A DNA stretch of 64,000 nt, taken from assembly GCA_016794505.1 (NCBI GenBank), contig JAEUJZ010000188.1, positions 62,001-126,000 on the forward strand, given 5' to 3'. Position 1 is the stretch's first letter. Each line of letters starts with the position of its first letter. Under the pieces are notes generated by a model. It worked only from the letters and a program-made list of their open reading frames with translations, had not been told where the DNA came from and ran no database searches. The stretch comes from Myxococcales bacterium (GTDB lineage Bacteria; Myxococcota_A; Polyangia; Palsa-1104; JAEUJZ01). A program made the translations under genes and the position numbers. Positions 45,747-54,273 of this stretch are shown piece after piece.

Positions 45747-46723
45747 GCGGCAACCAAGCCGCGGCTGGCTGCGCTGCCGTTCTGCCCATTTGCGGCACGC
45801 TCGGCTGCGGTCCCCAGCGTCGCTGCGCTGGTGCTGTCGGTGGCGATGGCGGTGGCGATGGCGGTAGCGGTGGCTGTGGCCGTGGCATGCGCGGCTGAGG
45901 TAGCTAGCACCACGGTCTGCCCTTCGCGACAGGCAAAGCTGCCGGGTCGCAGGCTCGCGGCGCGTCGCTCTAGCTCGCGGACTTTTTGGTCGCTGTGCGT
46001 CGGGTCGTGGTGGTACAGAGCAAGCTGGCGTACGCGCGCCGCATCGGCCACGCGTACCCCTTCGCTGAACGTCGAGTGCCCCCAGCCCGTGCGCGGCGGC
46101 CCGGCAAGACCGGCGTATTCATCGTCGTCATACTGCGCGTCATAGATCAAAAGATCGGCGCCATCGGCCAGCTTGACCAGCTTGGGATCCGGGCAGCTGT
46201 AATGCTCGGTATCCGTCGCATACACCACCGAGTGCCCGGCGTAGTCGATGCGATAGCCCAGCACGCCCCCCGGATGGTTCAGCCGCGCGCAGGTCACGGT
46301 GATGCCGCCATCGATCGGCACGCGCAGGCCATCGCCCAGCTCTTCAAACGCCAGCCGTGCAGGCACATCGGACAGCCGCACGGGAAAGCCAGGATCGCCC
46401 ATCTGCGTCGACAGTGCCTCTTCAATTCCCTTGGGACCGCAGAAACAAATCTCGGTGCCGGGAACATAAAGCGGCGTGAAGAACGGCAGCCCTTGCAGGT
46501 GATCCCAGTGCAAGTGGCTGTACAAGATCGTTAGCTGCGGTCGCTTGCGCTCACGCGCGAAGCGCTGACCCAGCAAGCGAATGCCGGTGCCGCTGTCCAA
46601 GATGATGTGGCGATCGCCGCACACCACCTCGACGCAGGACGTGTTGCCGCCGACTTCCACGGTCTCGGGACCGGGCGCGGCAATCGATCCACGGACGCCC
46701 CAGAACGTAACCGAAAACGTCAT
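45743..46723 (-). CDS. MBL-fold hydrolase coupled to sigma-54 activator
   Basis: 326 residues. It starts 'VTFWGVRGSIAAPGPETVEV' with the 'GGNTSCVEV' box, then the metal site 'YSHLHWDHLQGLPFF'. Here an HxHxDH-like motif reads H-L-H-W-D-H. 'NHPGGVLGYRI', 'YATDTEHY' and 'DAQYDDDEY' follow. The group is the phosphodiesterase-like branch of the MBL superfamily; the substrate is possibly a phosphodiester or cyclic nucleotide. The last ~50 residues are low complexity with an (Ala-Thr)n run encoded by 6-bp repeats. The start is at the domain's first residues (46723). Confidence 0.82.
   Translation of the reverse strand: MTFSVTFWGVRGSIAAPGPETVEVGGNTSCVEVVCGDRHIILDSGTGIRLLGQRFARERKRPQLTILYSHLHWDHLQGLPFFTPLYVPGTEICFCGPKGIEEALSTQMGDPGFPVRLSDVPARLAFEELGDGLRVPIDGGITVTCARLNHPGGVLGYRIDYAGHSVVYATDTEHYSCPDPKLVKLADGADLLIYDAQYDDDEYAGLAGPPRTGWGHSTFSEGVRVADAARVRQLALYHHDPTHSDQKVRELERRAASLRPGSFACREGQTVVLATSAAHATATATATAIATAIATDSTSAATLGTAAERAANGQNGSAASRGLVAA
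45841..45888. repeat. 6-bp tandem repeat inside the MBL gene
   Basis: Eight consecutive 6-bp units of the form TGGCGA/TGGCGG (with TAGCGG, TGGCTG, TGGCCG and TGGCAT variants) encode alternating Ala-Thr/Ile residues near the C-terminus. Being a multiple of 3 the array can change length without a frameshift. Confidence 0.8.
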
Positions 46724-46989
46724 CTGTGCCCTTCCTTCATGGGTTGCAAGAAAAGGCAAAGCAGCCCGCGTGCCAGACCTAGGCCCGCCGCAACAACCTG
46801 CCGTGCGAGGGCGTTTCTCGTCGAGAAATCGCGCACACCTGCGCAACGCCGATCGCGCCACGCCGCCCTGACGCAGCGCGCCATGATCCACCTTCAGCCA
46901 CCCAAACGGATCACTGATCCGCTTTGGCGCAGCGCGTGATCACAGGCCAGCCAGGCGATCCATCTTGATGCAGAGCGGTCGTCCGCTGG

Positions 46990-48726
46990 TTACCGGGTCT
47001 TTAGCTGCGCGGACAGGATGAGCTGACGCATGGTGCCAACGACCTGGGGCTCGACGAGGGGACCGATGGAGTTGGTCTCTTCGTAGTGGTCGCCTTCGGC
47101 TTCGTCGAAGTAGGGACGCGTCTCGTGCAGGACATAGTTGAAGCGCGGCACGATGTAGCCGAGGAAGTCCATGGTCAGGCCGAACGTCATGCGGTGCGGG
47201 CGCTCGCCTTCCATGATGTCGATCAGATAGGGCGGCGGTGGCGCCTTGCTGACGTCGGGCGCGTTCTTCTTTTTGGTGTCGATGAACGTGTACGTGCCGG
47301 CCTTGCTGCCGTCGTAGCCACCGATGAAGAGCTCGGGATGAAGCTCGCCGGGGTTGGTGATGATCGACACCGGGCCCAGCGTCAGGTACGCGACGCGCGT
47401 CTCGGCCGCGGGCAGGTTGGTGTCATCAATCGGCCGGGTCATGTCATAGCAGCAGACCGTGCGCTTGTAGATGCCCAGCATGTTGGCGAAGTGATAGACC
47501 GTGTTGGCGATCTGCGGCGCGTACTTGGCGGTGCGAAAGCGCAGCGTGGCGTCTTTGCCCTCGACGCTGCGAGCCTTGGGATCGGCCAGTGCCGTAAGCG
47601 CGAAGCCGGCCACGCCTTTGCCGATTAGCTCGGCTTTTTTGAAGCTGTTTTTGGGCACTGGGTTGCCCATTTCGTCGATCGGCGCGACACCGCCACCCGG
47701 CCCGATCTGCCCGCCGAGCGCACCCGACACATACAGCACCGGGCCGGCGCCTTTGCTTTCCATTTCTTCGCGCAGAAAGTGGACGAAGTCGGATGTGATC
47801 TCGTGATTGGCCGATCCCACGGACTCGGGATGATGCGACCAGTTGACGACGGTGACGATGGGCTTGGGCGGCACGGCATCGCCCTTTTCCAAGAACTGCA
47901 GCGTGTGCAGCGTGTTGTCGATAACCACCGGATCGCGGCCATCGCCGACATAGCGACGCATGTCGTGATTCGGCCCATCCTCGACGGCGATCGAGCTGGC
48001 ACTAAGCCGGGCCGGCCGCAGCGTCTCGCGCGCTTTGGCGATGGCGTCAGCCAGGCCTTTGCGCCACTGCTTTTGATACGCAGGCGTGATGCCGCTGGTC
48101 ACGAAATCAGGCCCCCAACCACCGACGGTGTCGGCGTTCTGATGCAGGTGCGTGGCATGCAGCAGCACAAGGTCGATGTCATACGCCGCGCCGAGCTTTT
48201 CACGCAGCAGCTTTTCGACCTCGGCCGTCTCTTCATAAAACAGGCCGAGCGCATCCATCGACACCAGCGCGACGGTGGTGTTGCCCTGGCGCACGACGAT
48301 GGCCCGCGCCCATACCGGATCGTGAACGCCAAGCGCCATGCGCCCGTTGCCATAGCCAGCGATCCAGTACGCATCAAAGACGCCGTTGCCGTTGCGATCG
48401 GTAAATGGCTCGTCGGGATCGCGCAGATCGTTTTTGTTCTTGTCGTCAAACGGCTCGACGAGCGGCGTCACATCCACTTGGCCATAGCCGACCGACAGCG
48501 TGGTGTCGGTGGCTTCGGCGCAGTCTTTGTCCCCTGGGCAGCGCTGATCGACATTCAGCGGCAGCTCATCCGGCAGGCGCGGCACCTCGGGCACTTTCAT
48601 TTCGTCTTTGTTGTCGGGCGGCGTGTCGCACGAAAGCAGCGGCGTCGCGATGAACAGCGCGCCAAAGAGGGCTGCAGCGCGAAAAGAACGTCGTGCGAAC
48701 AAGGCGTCTCGGGCGGGGCGGGGCAT
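46990..48726 (-). CDS. Neutral-ceramidase-like lipoprotein
   Basis: 578 residues. A signal sequence with lipobox 'TPLLSC' (Cys near residue 28) and an acidic linker precede a domain matching the neutral/alkaline ceramidase N-terminal region: 'VGYGQVDVTPLVEP' at the start, 'ATHLHQNADTVGG' (metal-binding His), 'VVNWSHHPESVGS' and 'YVSGALGGQIGPGGG'. A Ca-loop-like insert 'DKNKNDLRDPDEPFTDRNGN' (two Asp/Asn-rich repeats) lies near residues 75-95. Ceramidases cleave the N-acyl bond of ceramide; myxobacteria contain sphingolipids, so self or prey lipid is possible. The start at 48726 is the ATG before the signal. Confidence 0.82.
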   Translation of the reverse strand: MPRPARDALFARRSFRAAALFGALFIATPLLSCDTPPDNKDEMKVPEVPRLPDELPLNVDQRCPGDKDCAEATDTTLSVGYGQVDVTPLVEPFDDKNKNDLRDPDEPFTDRNGNGVFDAYWIAGYGNGRMALGVHDPVWARAIVVRQGNTTVALVSMDALGLFYEETAEVEKLLREKLGAAYDIDLVLLHATHLHQNADTVGGWGPDFVTSGITPAYQKQWRKGLADAIAKARETLRPARLSASSIAVEDGPNHDMRRYVGDGRDPVVIDNTLHTLQFLEKGDAVPPKPIVTVVNWSHHPESVGSANHEITSDFVHFLREEMESKGAGPVLYVSGALGGQIGPGGGVAPIDEMGNPVPKNSFKKAELIGKGVAGFALTALADPKARSVEGKDATLRFRTAKYAPQIANTVYHFANMLGIYKRTVCCYDMTRPIDDTNLPAAETRVAYLTLGPVSIITNPGELHPELFIGGYDGSKAGTYTFIDTKKKNAPDVSKAPPPPYLIDIMEGERPHRMTFGLTMDFLGYIVPRFNYVLHETRPYFDEAEGDHYEETNSIGPLVEPQVVGTMRQLILSAQLKTR

Positions 48727-48884
48727 CGGTTCGCTCCTCGGGAACGGGCGGTTAAGCAGGGCCGAAGACAGCGGCGTGGCTGCCGGGCGGCGAGCATCGC
48801 CACATTGCGCGGACAGGTCAATGCGCTTGCAAACATTTGCGTGCGTGCGGCGTGTGTCCGCGTTACCTTGCGTCGCCTTCGGAC

Positions 48885-49742
48885 ATGCCCATGACGACGA
48901 CGCAGATCCGGCCGTGTTTACTCGGCACTCGGCACGTACGAGCCGCGCGGGATATTCGCCAGGACCGCCCGCTGCGGCCTTCGCTGCTGCTTTTTGTGGG
49001 GATGCTGGCGATGCAGCCGGCCTGCATGGAATCTCGCGGCGGCAAGACCGACAGCAGCGAGCAGGACGCCGCCAGCCCCGATACGCGACGCGATGGCGGC
49101 TCGATGGTTGATCTTTCTGCGGGCGTCGACCAAGGCAGCGACCGCGACAGCGGCAGCGATCCACAGGATCTGGCGGCGATGGATGCAAGCTGGACCAACA
49201 ACGATCCGTTCGACGCGACAAGCTGCATGGGCGTCCCCATGACCCCGGCCGAAGCGCTGGCCCGCATCGGCACCATGCCGCGCATCAAGCTCGCCGACGC
49301 GACGCTGATGCGACGCAGCCGAAGCTGTACCGGCCCCATGCCTGCAAGCTGCGGCTCGTGGGGCACTCCGGTCGTCCACACCCAGCGACTGCTGACGTAC
49401 TCGGGCGGCGTCACGACGGACTACAAGACGTTTTCGTTCCCAACGCACGTGATCTTGTTTGCGCAGAGCGGCCAGCCCAAAGCGGTCATCCGCCATGAGT
49501 CGGACTTCCGCCACGACGCGACGGCCGATACGCGCGGGGTCGTGTTCTCGTTTGGCATGACGCCGATGGAGACGCCGTATCCCAAGATCAACGTCTGGGA
49601 CTTCGCGCCCGCGCCGTACCGCTATGATGACCTGTTGGCGCAGCTTGGCACCGCAAGTCAGCTTGTCCTTATGGGCACCTGCGCTCGCTTCGTCGTGCAA
49701 GACGACATTGCGACCGAGATCGCGGGCCTGTATCGCTTCTAG
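48885..49742 (+). CDS. Hypothetical Asp-rich putative lipoprotein
   Basis: 285 residues. A hydrophobic run ('SLLLFVGMLAMQPAC') is followed by a Cys that could be lipidated, although it lies unusually far (about 46 residues) from the ATG, so the true start may be further inside. An Asp/Ser-rich spacer leads to a globular domain of ~200 residues that I do not recognise ('GTMPRIKLADATLMRRSRSC' opens it). It is divergent from the ceramidase-like gene; the 158 bp between hold both starts. Confidence 0.6.
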   Translation: MPMTTTQIRPCLLGTRHVRAARDIRQDRPLRPSLLLFVGMLAMQPACMESRGGKTDSSEQDAASPDTRRDGGSMVDLSAGVDQGSDRDSGSDPQDLAAMDASWTNNDPFDATSCMGVPMTPAEALARIGTMPRIKLADATLMRRSRSCTGPMPASCGSWGTPVVHTQRLLTYSGGVTTDYKTFSFPTHVILFAQSGQPKAVIRHESDFRHDATADTRGVVFSFGMTPMETPYPKINVWDFAPAPYRYDDLLAQLGTASQLVLMGTCARFVVQDDIATEIAGLYRF

Positions 49743-49886
49743 GAACGGCCGGCCCGCCACGCGCAGCGACGCAGAGCAAGGGACAGGGCCGAGCCTGTTG
49801 CCTGTGGCTACGAATTAGCCATGTGCATCGATACGCAATTTCGTATAGTGCCGTCTCCTTTACGCGGACTCTCTCGGAGGTCATCG

Positions 49887-50963
49887 ATGCGGCGGGTTCT
49901 TCTTTCACAGGTGGGTTGTCTAGTTTCTCTTCTGAGTTCGTTGGCGCTGCCCCAGGTGGCACGCGCGCAGGAAGGTCCGCCGCGCGTGCAGATCGAGACG
50001 ATGCCGAGCGGTGCCAACGTCTACGTCGATGATCGCTCCTCTGGCATCCAGTGTCAGTCGGGCCCAAGCTGCAAGCTGCGACTGAAAAAGGGGCCGCATA
50101 AGCTCATCTTGGAGCTCGACGGCTACCGCTCGCAGGAGCAGACGATCGCGGTCACCGGCACGCAGCGCTTCAACTTCAAGCTGCTGTCGTCCCCGGCGTC
50201 TTTGGATGTGCGCACGCCCGCCACCAACCCCGCAGCGCAGGGCGGTGAGCTCTTCGTCGACGGCAAGCTCAAGGGCGTGGTGCCCACTCATCTCGACGTA
50301 AGTGAGGGCAAGCACCTGATCGAGGTCCGACGCAGCGGCTTTGAGCCCTACACCGAACAGATCGAGGTCAAGGCCGGCGAGCAGCGCCCGATCTATGTCT
50401 CGCTGACCAGCGTGCCACGCGCAGCCCCGCCGCCGCCGGCCGTCGAGCATACGCCGCCGCCGGCAGCGCCGCCGCCACCGATCGTGGTGCAGATGCCGCC
50501 GGCTCCACCGCCGCCCCCCGGAGAGCCGACGGTCCCCGTGGCCATCGTGCCGTTCAATCCCAAGTTCACGTATGTCGCGACGCTGGGTCAGGGACAGGGC
50601 TGCGCCACGCCGTGTACGGTTCACGCCGTGCCAGGGCAGACGACAATCTCGGTGAGCGGCCCCGGAACCAAGTTCTTTCGCGAGTCCATCGTCATCCCCA
50701 ACATCCCCACGCAGATCGCGGTGCAGCACTTTACGCTCAGCCGCGTGATCTCGGGACCGATCCTGCTTACCTTCGGCTTGGCCGCTCTGGCCGGTGGTGG
50801 CCTGTGGCTCAGCAGCAGCCTGTATTCGCGCTTTTCGAGCAGCCTCGAAGTGGGCACGGCTGGCTTCACGGTGCTAAACGGCATCGCCTTTTTCGCCGCC
50901 GGCATCGGCGAGCTGGCCCGCATCAAGGGCAACCGCGCCGAGGTCCGATCCGGCGCACGCTAG
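49887..50963 (+). CDS. PEGA-domain protein
   Basis: 358 residues. The signal peptide ends at 'PQVARAQ' (about residue 27). Two PEGA repeats follow ('VQIETMPSGANVYVDDRSSG', 'LKKGPHKLILELDGYRSQ'; then 'GELFVDGKLKGVVPTHLDV', 'GKHLIEVRRSGFEPY'). A Pro-rich linker and a third, less regular beta domain come next. The C-terminal part has two hydrophobic helices ('ISGPILLTFGLAALAGGGLWL', and one near residue 325). PEGA domains sit in the periplasm or on surface proteins of delta-lineage bacteria. The start at 49887 has TCGGAGG 6 bases upstream. Function unknown. Confidence 0.8.
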   Translation: MRRVLLSQVGCLVSLLSSLALPQVARAQEGPPRVQIETMPSGANVYVDDRSSGIQCQSGPSCKLRLKKGPHKLILELDGYRSQEQTIAVTGTQRFNFKLLSSPASLDVRTPATNPAAQGGELFVDGKLKGVVPTHLDVSEGKHLIEVRRSGFEPYTEQIEVKAGEQRPIYVSLTSVPRAAPPPPAVEHTPPPAAPPPPIVVQMPPAPPPPPGEPTVPVAIVPFNPKFTYVATLGQGQGCATPCTVHAVPGQTTISVSGPGTKFFRESIVIPNIPTQIAVQHFTLSRVISGPILLTFGLAALAGGGLWLSSSLYSRFSSSLEVGTAGFTVLNGIAFFAAGIGELARIKGNRAEVRSGAR

Positions 50964-51034
50964 ATCGCGCCCCCCCTGCACGACCCCACTGCGACGCCGC
51001 CGTCGCTCGATCTGCAGCCCAAGCGAGCGCTGCG

Positions 51035-51541
51035 CTAGTTCGCAGGGCACGCGCCGCAGGCGTTGACGTTGCTTCCGCAGCTCATCTTGGCCATGCCAGC
51101 CGGGCAGTTCAGCGTGCAGTTTCCCGTCGAGACACACGTCACCGCGCAGGTGCCCAAGCAGGTCACGGCACAGGTCGATGCCGAGTTGCACGACGCCTTG
51201 CCGCCCCCGCCCAAGACGAACGTGCAGCTCGCTGTGCTGTTGCACGACAGCGTCGATGAATTCCCCGCCTGCACATCGCAGTTCGTCAGCGAGTTGCATG
51301 AAGCCTGGCAGTTGTTGCCGCAGCTTGTCTTGCACGTCTTGGTGCTGTTGCACGACGCGTTGCAGTTGTCGCCGCAGGCGTGCTCGCAGCGCGTGCCGCC
51401 GTTGCAGGCGCACTGATTGGCGGCGCAGACGCAGCCGTTTGCAGCATCGCTGGAACACGGTGCTCCCGAGCACGCCAAGAGTCCGGCAGAGAACACCACG
51501 GCCACAACCTGTGTGAAGAGCCAGTTCGCTGATGTGTGCAT
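51035..51541 (-). CDS. Cysteine-rich lipoprotein with 27 cysteines
   Basis: 168 residues. The N-terminus is a lipoprotein signal ('VVFSAGLLACSG', Cys near residue 24). The mature part has 27 cysteines counting the lipobox Cys, almost one in five residues. Recurrent units are 'CNSTKTC', 'CNSLTNC', 'CNSTASC' and 'CNSASTC', and the doublet 'CGDNCNASCNS' / 'CGNNCQASCNS'. The even spacing suggests a rod- or ladder-like disulfide fold. No known domain. It is convergent with the PEGA gene. Confidence 0.75.
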   Translation of the reverse strand: MHTSANWLFTQVVAVVFSAGLLACSGAPCSSDAANGCVCAANQCACNGGTRCEHACGDNCNASCNSTKTCKTSCGNNCQASCNSLTNCDVQAGNSSTLSCNSTASCTFVLGGGGKASCNSASTCAVTCLGTCAVTCVSTGNCTLNCPAGMAKMSCGSNVNACGACPAN

Positions 51542-51621
51542 GTTCTGAGTATATCGGCGCGACGCGCAAGCCTTGGTGCCGTTTGCGTGACGCGCGGTAC
51601 GTCGACGCAGTGCATCGCCTT

Positions 51622-52605
51622 TTAGTGCGTGGGCTCGCGGGGCACTTGGGCCCAGTCGCGGAAGACACGCATGCCAGAAAAGCGCGACGACTGCGGATCT
51701 TCAGGCGTCACCAAGTGGATGTAGATGGCCTCAATGCGCTCGGGATGCTGCGTGCGCAGGCGCGCGTAAATCTCGGGATCTTTTTCGCCCGAATCGCCAA
51801 ACAGCAGCCAGCGCTTCTGCGGCAAGGCAGCGACCACGCGCGTGATGTGCGCCCACTTAAAGGCCATCTGATCGACCAGCGGATCCGACGAAAAGCGCTT
51901 GAGCAAAAAGGTGCCAGCGGGAAAGCCGCTGCGCTGAAAATAGCCGCGGATGCGGTCATAAAAACCCCACGGACTGCCCGAGACATAAAAGATCGGGCGC
52001 CCCCGCGACAGGGCCTGCAGGGTGTCGGCGGCTCCGGCGAAGGCTTGCAGTTCCCAGGTGCTGCGCGTCACAGCCTTTTCCGCCATCTTGAGCTTGTCGA
52101 TGACGCCGGTATCGAGCAGCGTGTCGTCGATGTCCGAGATCACCGCCAAGCCCGGCTCGTTGTCATAGACCGGCAGCACGCCTTCAAGCGCCGGGACATG
52201 GTAGCGCGCATCGTCGACCTGCAGCTTGACCGCAACCTGCGGCGGCGCAAGACCGACGAGCGGCGAGAGCTCAATGTAGCCGCGATCGTTGCTGCGCACG
52301 CGAACCGGCGGGCGATCGCCCAGGTGAACGGACACCGCGGTCCCGCGCAGCGGATCGGCTTCCAGCGACTCCAGCGTTTCAAGCACGCGACGGACCCGCG
52401 ACTTGCCGGGCTGTGGTGCGGCATCGGGTGTGCCGCGATGGATGCGCCCCAAAAGCACGCCGTCATGCGGGGATGCAAAGCCGCCGAAAAATTCCATCCA
52501 CCCCGTCGAGCCAGCCAAGGCCGCCGAGCGATCACAGCCGAAAGCACTCAGGGTCCAAAGAACACCAAAGAACAGACAGCGCGCAGCGTAGCGTCGTGGG
52601 CTCAC
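51622..52605 (-). CDS. App1-type (DUF2183) phosphatase
   Basis: 327 residues. I start at the GTG at 52605 because AAGGAGAT lies 5 bases upstream, whereas the frame reaches 52635 only through a TTG. A hydrophobic signal with a Cys ('LWTLSAFGCDR') precedes a beta domain. The DUF2183 catalytic part follows with the HAD-like 'ISDIDDTLLDTG' (DxDxT), 'FYVSGSPWGFYDRI' and 'LLFGDSGEKDPEIYA'. App1 of yeast is a phosphatidate phosphatase that dephosphorylates lipids. The likely site is the periplasm, as a lipoprotein. Confidence 0.87.
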   Translation of the reverse strand: MSPRRYAARCLFFGVLWTLSAFGCDRSAALAGSTGWMEFFGGFASPHDGVLLGRIHRGTPDAAPQPGKSRVRRVLETLESLEADPLRGTAVSVHLGDRPPVRVRSNDRGYIELSPLVGLAPPQVAVKLQVDDARYHVPALEGVLPVYDNEPGLAVISDIDDTLLDTGVIDKLKMAEKAVTRSTWELQAFAGAADTLQALSRGRPIFYVSGSPWGFYDRIRGYFQRSGFPAGTFLLKRFSSDPLVDQMAFKWAHITRVVAALPQKRWLLFGDSGEKDPEIYARLRTQHPERIEAIYIHLVTPEDPQSSRFSGMRVFRDWAQVPREPTH

Positions 52606-52809
52606 GGCGATCTCCTTGGGGCATCGCGGTCGCAACCGAGCAAAGCGACCGCTTCATCCTACTCCGATCCGGGTGCTGCGAATCGGCAGCATCCCAGGTG
52701 GCGCAGCGTGCCTTCGCGCTTGACAGGTCCATGTGACTGTTCTCTGTTCGCGGGCGGCTGGAAATTCCCTGCAGGTGCCTCTGGCACCCGCCTTCTTGTC
52801 GAGGCCGCT

Positions 52810-54255
52810 ATGTCTGCACCGTCCACCGCCCCGGTTTTCGTACGCCCTGTCCTGTTCGTTGCTGGCTCGCTTCTTTTTGCGGCGGTGCCGATGGCAAAGG
52901 CCCAGCCCGCACCGACCAGCGCGCCTGCGACTAGCGCGCAACTGTCCAGCGCGCCCCCGATGGTGCCTGAGTCGACACAGAGCCCCGCGGTCAGCCCAAG
53001 CGGAGCCGTCACGGCCGCGCCGAGCCCAGCCCAGAATGCCGCGACCCACCCCACGCCCGCGGTCCCCGCGACGAGCGAAGCGAGCGTGGCGCAGAACAAC
53101 GCCTGGGGTCTGTGGCCGATTCTGGCGGGCTTTCGCGTCGCAGTAAGCGGCTATATCCATGCTTCGTATCGCTGGATCAGCGAGCCACAGAACTATGCCC
53201 TGGTCGGTCGCAACAACGGCTTTCAGCTACCGCAGGCGCGCGTGGTGGCCGATGCGCAGTGGCAGCACAAGCTGGCAGCGCGCGTCTCGGTGGAAGCGGC
53301 CAGCGAAGACCGCCTGAGCCAGTCGTTCCCCGGCGGTCAGCTGACGACGCGCTTGCGGGACGCGTACATCACCTGGGCGCCTCTGCGTGAGCTGCGCGTG
53401 ACCGTCGGCCAGCAGGTCACGCCCTGGGATCTAGAGAGCCTGCGATCCGACGCCGAGCTTCCGTTTGTCTCGCGCAGCGTCGCCGTGGAAGGAGTGCAGC
53501 CGACAGAAGGCTTTACGACGCGCGGCCTGGGATCCGATCGCAACCTGGGCATCTCGCTGCACTCGGGCTTCATCGGTCTTGGGCGCGGGACCTCGTTTCG
53601 TTACGCGCTGTTTGCCGGCAACGGCAACGGCCAAAATCAGCTGCTAAACGACAACAACATTCCGGCGCTGTTTGGCCGCGTCGAATTCGCGTACTGGGGC
53701 AAAGCGGGCCTGCCGCTTGATCAGGTGCGGCCGATGTTTTCGGTGGTCGACGACTTCCGAAAGCCGATCCTGCACATTGGCTTGGCCTCGCAGTGGAACC
53801 CGCGCACCGTCGGAAATCTGCCGGATCTGATGCGCGAGACAGATGCCGGCGTGGCGGTCGATGCCGCGGTGTCGCTGCTGGGCGTTGAAGTGCAGGGCGG
53901 CTTTCTGTACCTGCGCACGAGCCGCGACACGCTGATGGGCGTGCCGGATCTCGAACGGCTCGGCTTCTGGGGGCACCTGCGATACACGATCCCGCGCATT
54001 CCGCTGCAGATCACGCCGGGCTATCGCATCTCAAGCTATGCACCGCGAGCGCATGTCGGCACGCAGCCAGCGACCGAGATGGATGCGAAGTTCGACGCGA
54101 GCTATGCGCTGCTCTATCACACGCTCGGTGTGTTCGTGCGACCGACGCGGACGTTCCCGCTGCACGGCTCGCTCGGCTACACGTTCACCAGCGAGCAAGA
54201 GCCGAACATCCTCAACAACGACCGCTTTGAAGCCGACATCGTCCTGATCTTTTAG
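52810..54255 (+). CDS. OprO/OprP-like outer-membrane porin
   Basis: 481 residues. The signal peptide ends at 'MAKAQPA' (about residue 32). A Pro/Ala/Ser/Thr-rich periplasmic linker (about 33-95) is followed by a beta-barrel with alternating strands ('GFRVAVSGYIHASYRWI', 'ARVVADAQWQHKLAARVSVEA'; 'YITWAPLRELRVTVGQQVTPWD'-type turn, quoted in part). 'NGNGQNQLLND' and the final 'FEADIVLIF' match the phosphate-selective porin family. A TTGACA lies at 52720, without a clear -10. It precedes the PHP-domain hydrolase gene by 18 bp. Confidence 0.8.
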   Translation: MSAPSTAPVFVRPVLFVAGSLLFAAVPMAKAQPAPTSAPATSAQLSSAPPMVPESTQSPAVSPSGAVTAAPSPAQNAATHPTPAVPATSEASVAQNNAWGLWPILAGFRVAVSGYIHASYRWISEPQNYALVGRNNGFQLPQARVVADAQWQHKLAARVSVEAASEDRLSQSFPGGQLTTRLRDAYITWAPLRELRVTVGQQVTPWDLESLRSDAELPFVSRSVAVEGVQPTEGFTTRGLGSDRNLGISLHSGFIGLGRGTSFRYALFAGNGNGQNQLLNDNNIPALFGRVEFAYWGKAGLPLDQVRPMFSVVDDFRKPILHIGLASQWNPRTVGNLPDLMRETDAGVAVDAAVSLLGVEVQGGFLYLRTSRDTLMGVPDLERLGFWGHLRYTIPRIPLQITPGYRISSYAPRAHVGTQPATEMDAKFDASYALLYHTLGVFVRPTRTFPLHGSLGYTFTSEQEPNILNNDRFEADIVLIF

Positions 54256-54273
54256 GCGGAGGCGAGGCGCACC

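Noticed and set aside
52606..52809. Pho box upstream of the porin gene
   Set aside because: TGACAG and TGACTG occur at 52721 and 52734 but their spacing (13) does not match the 11-bp period of Pho boxes.
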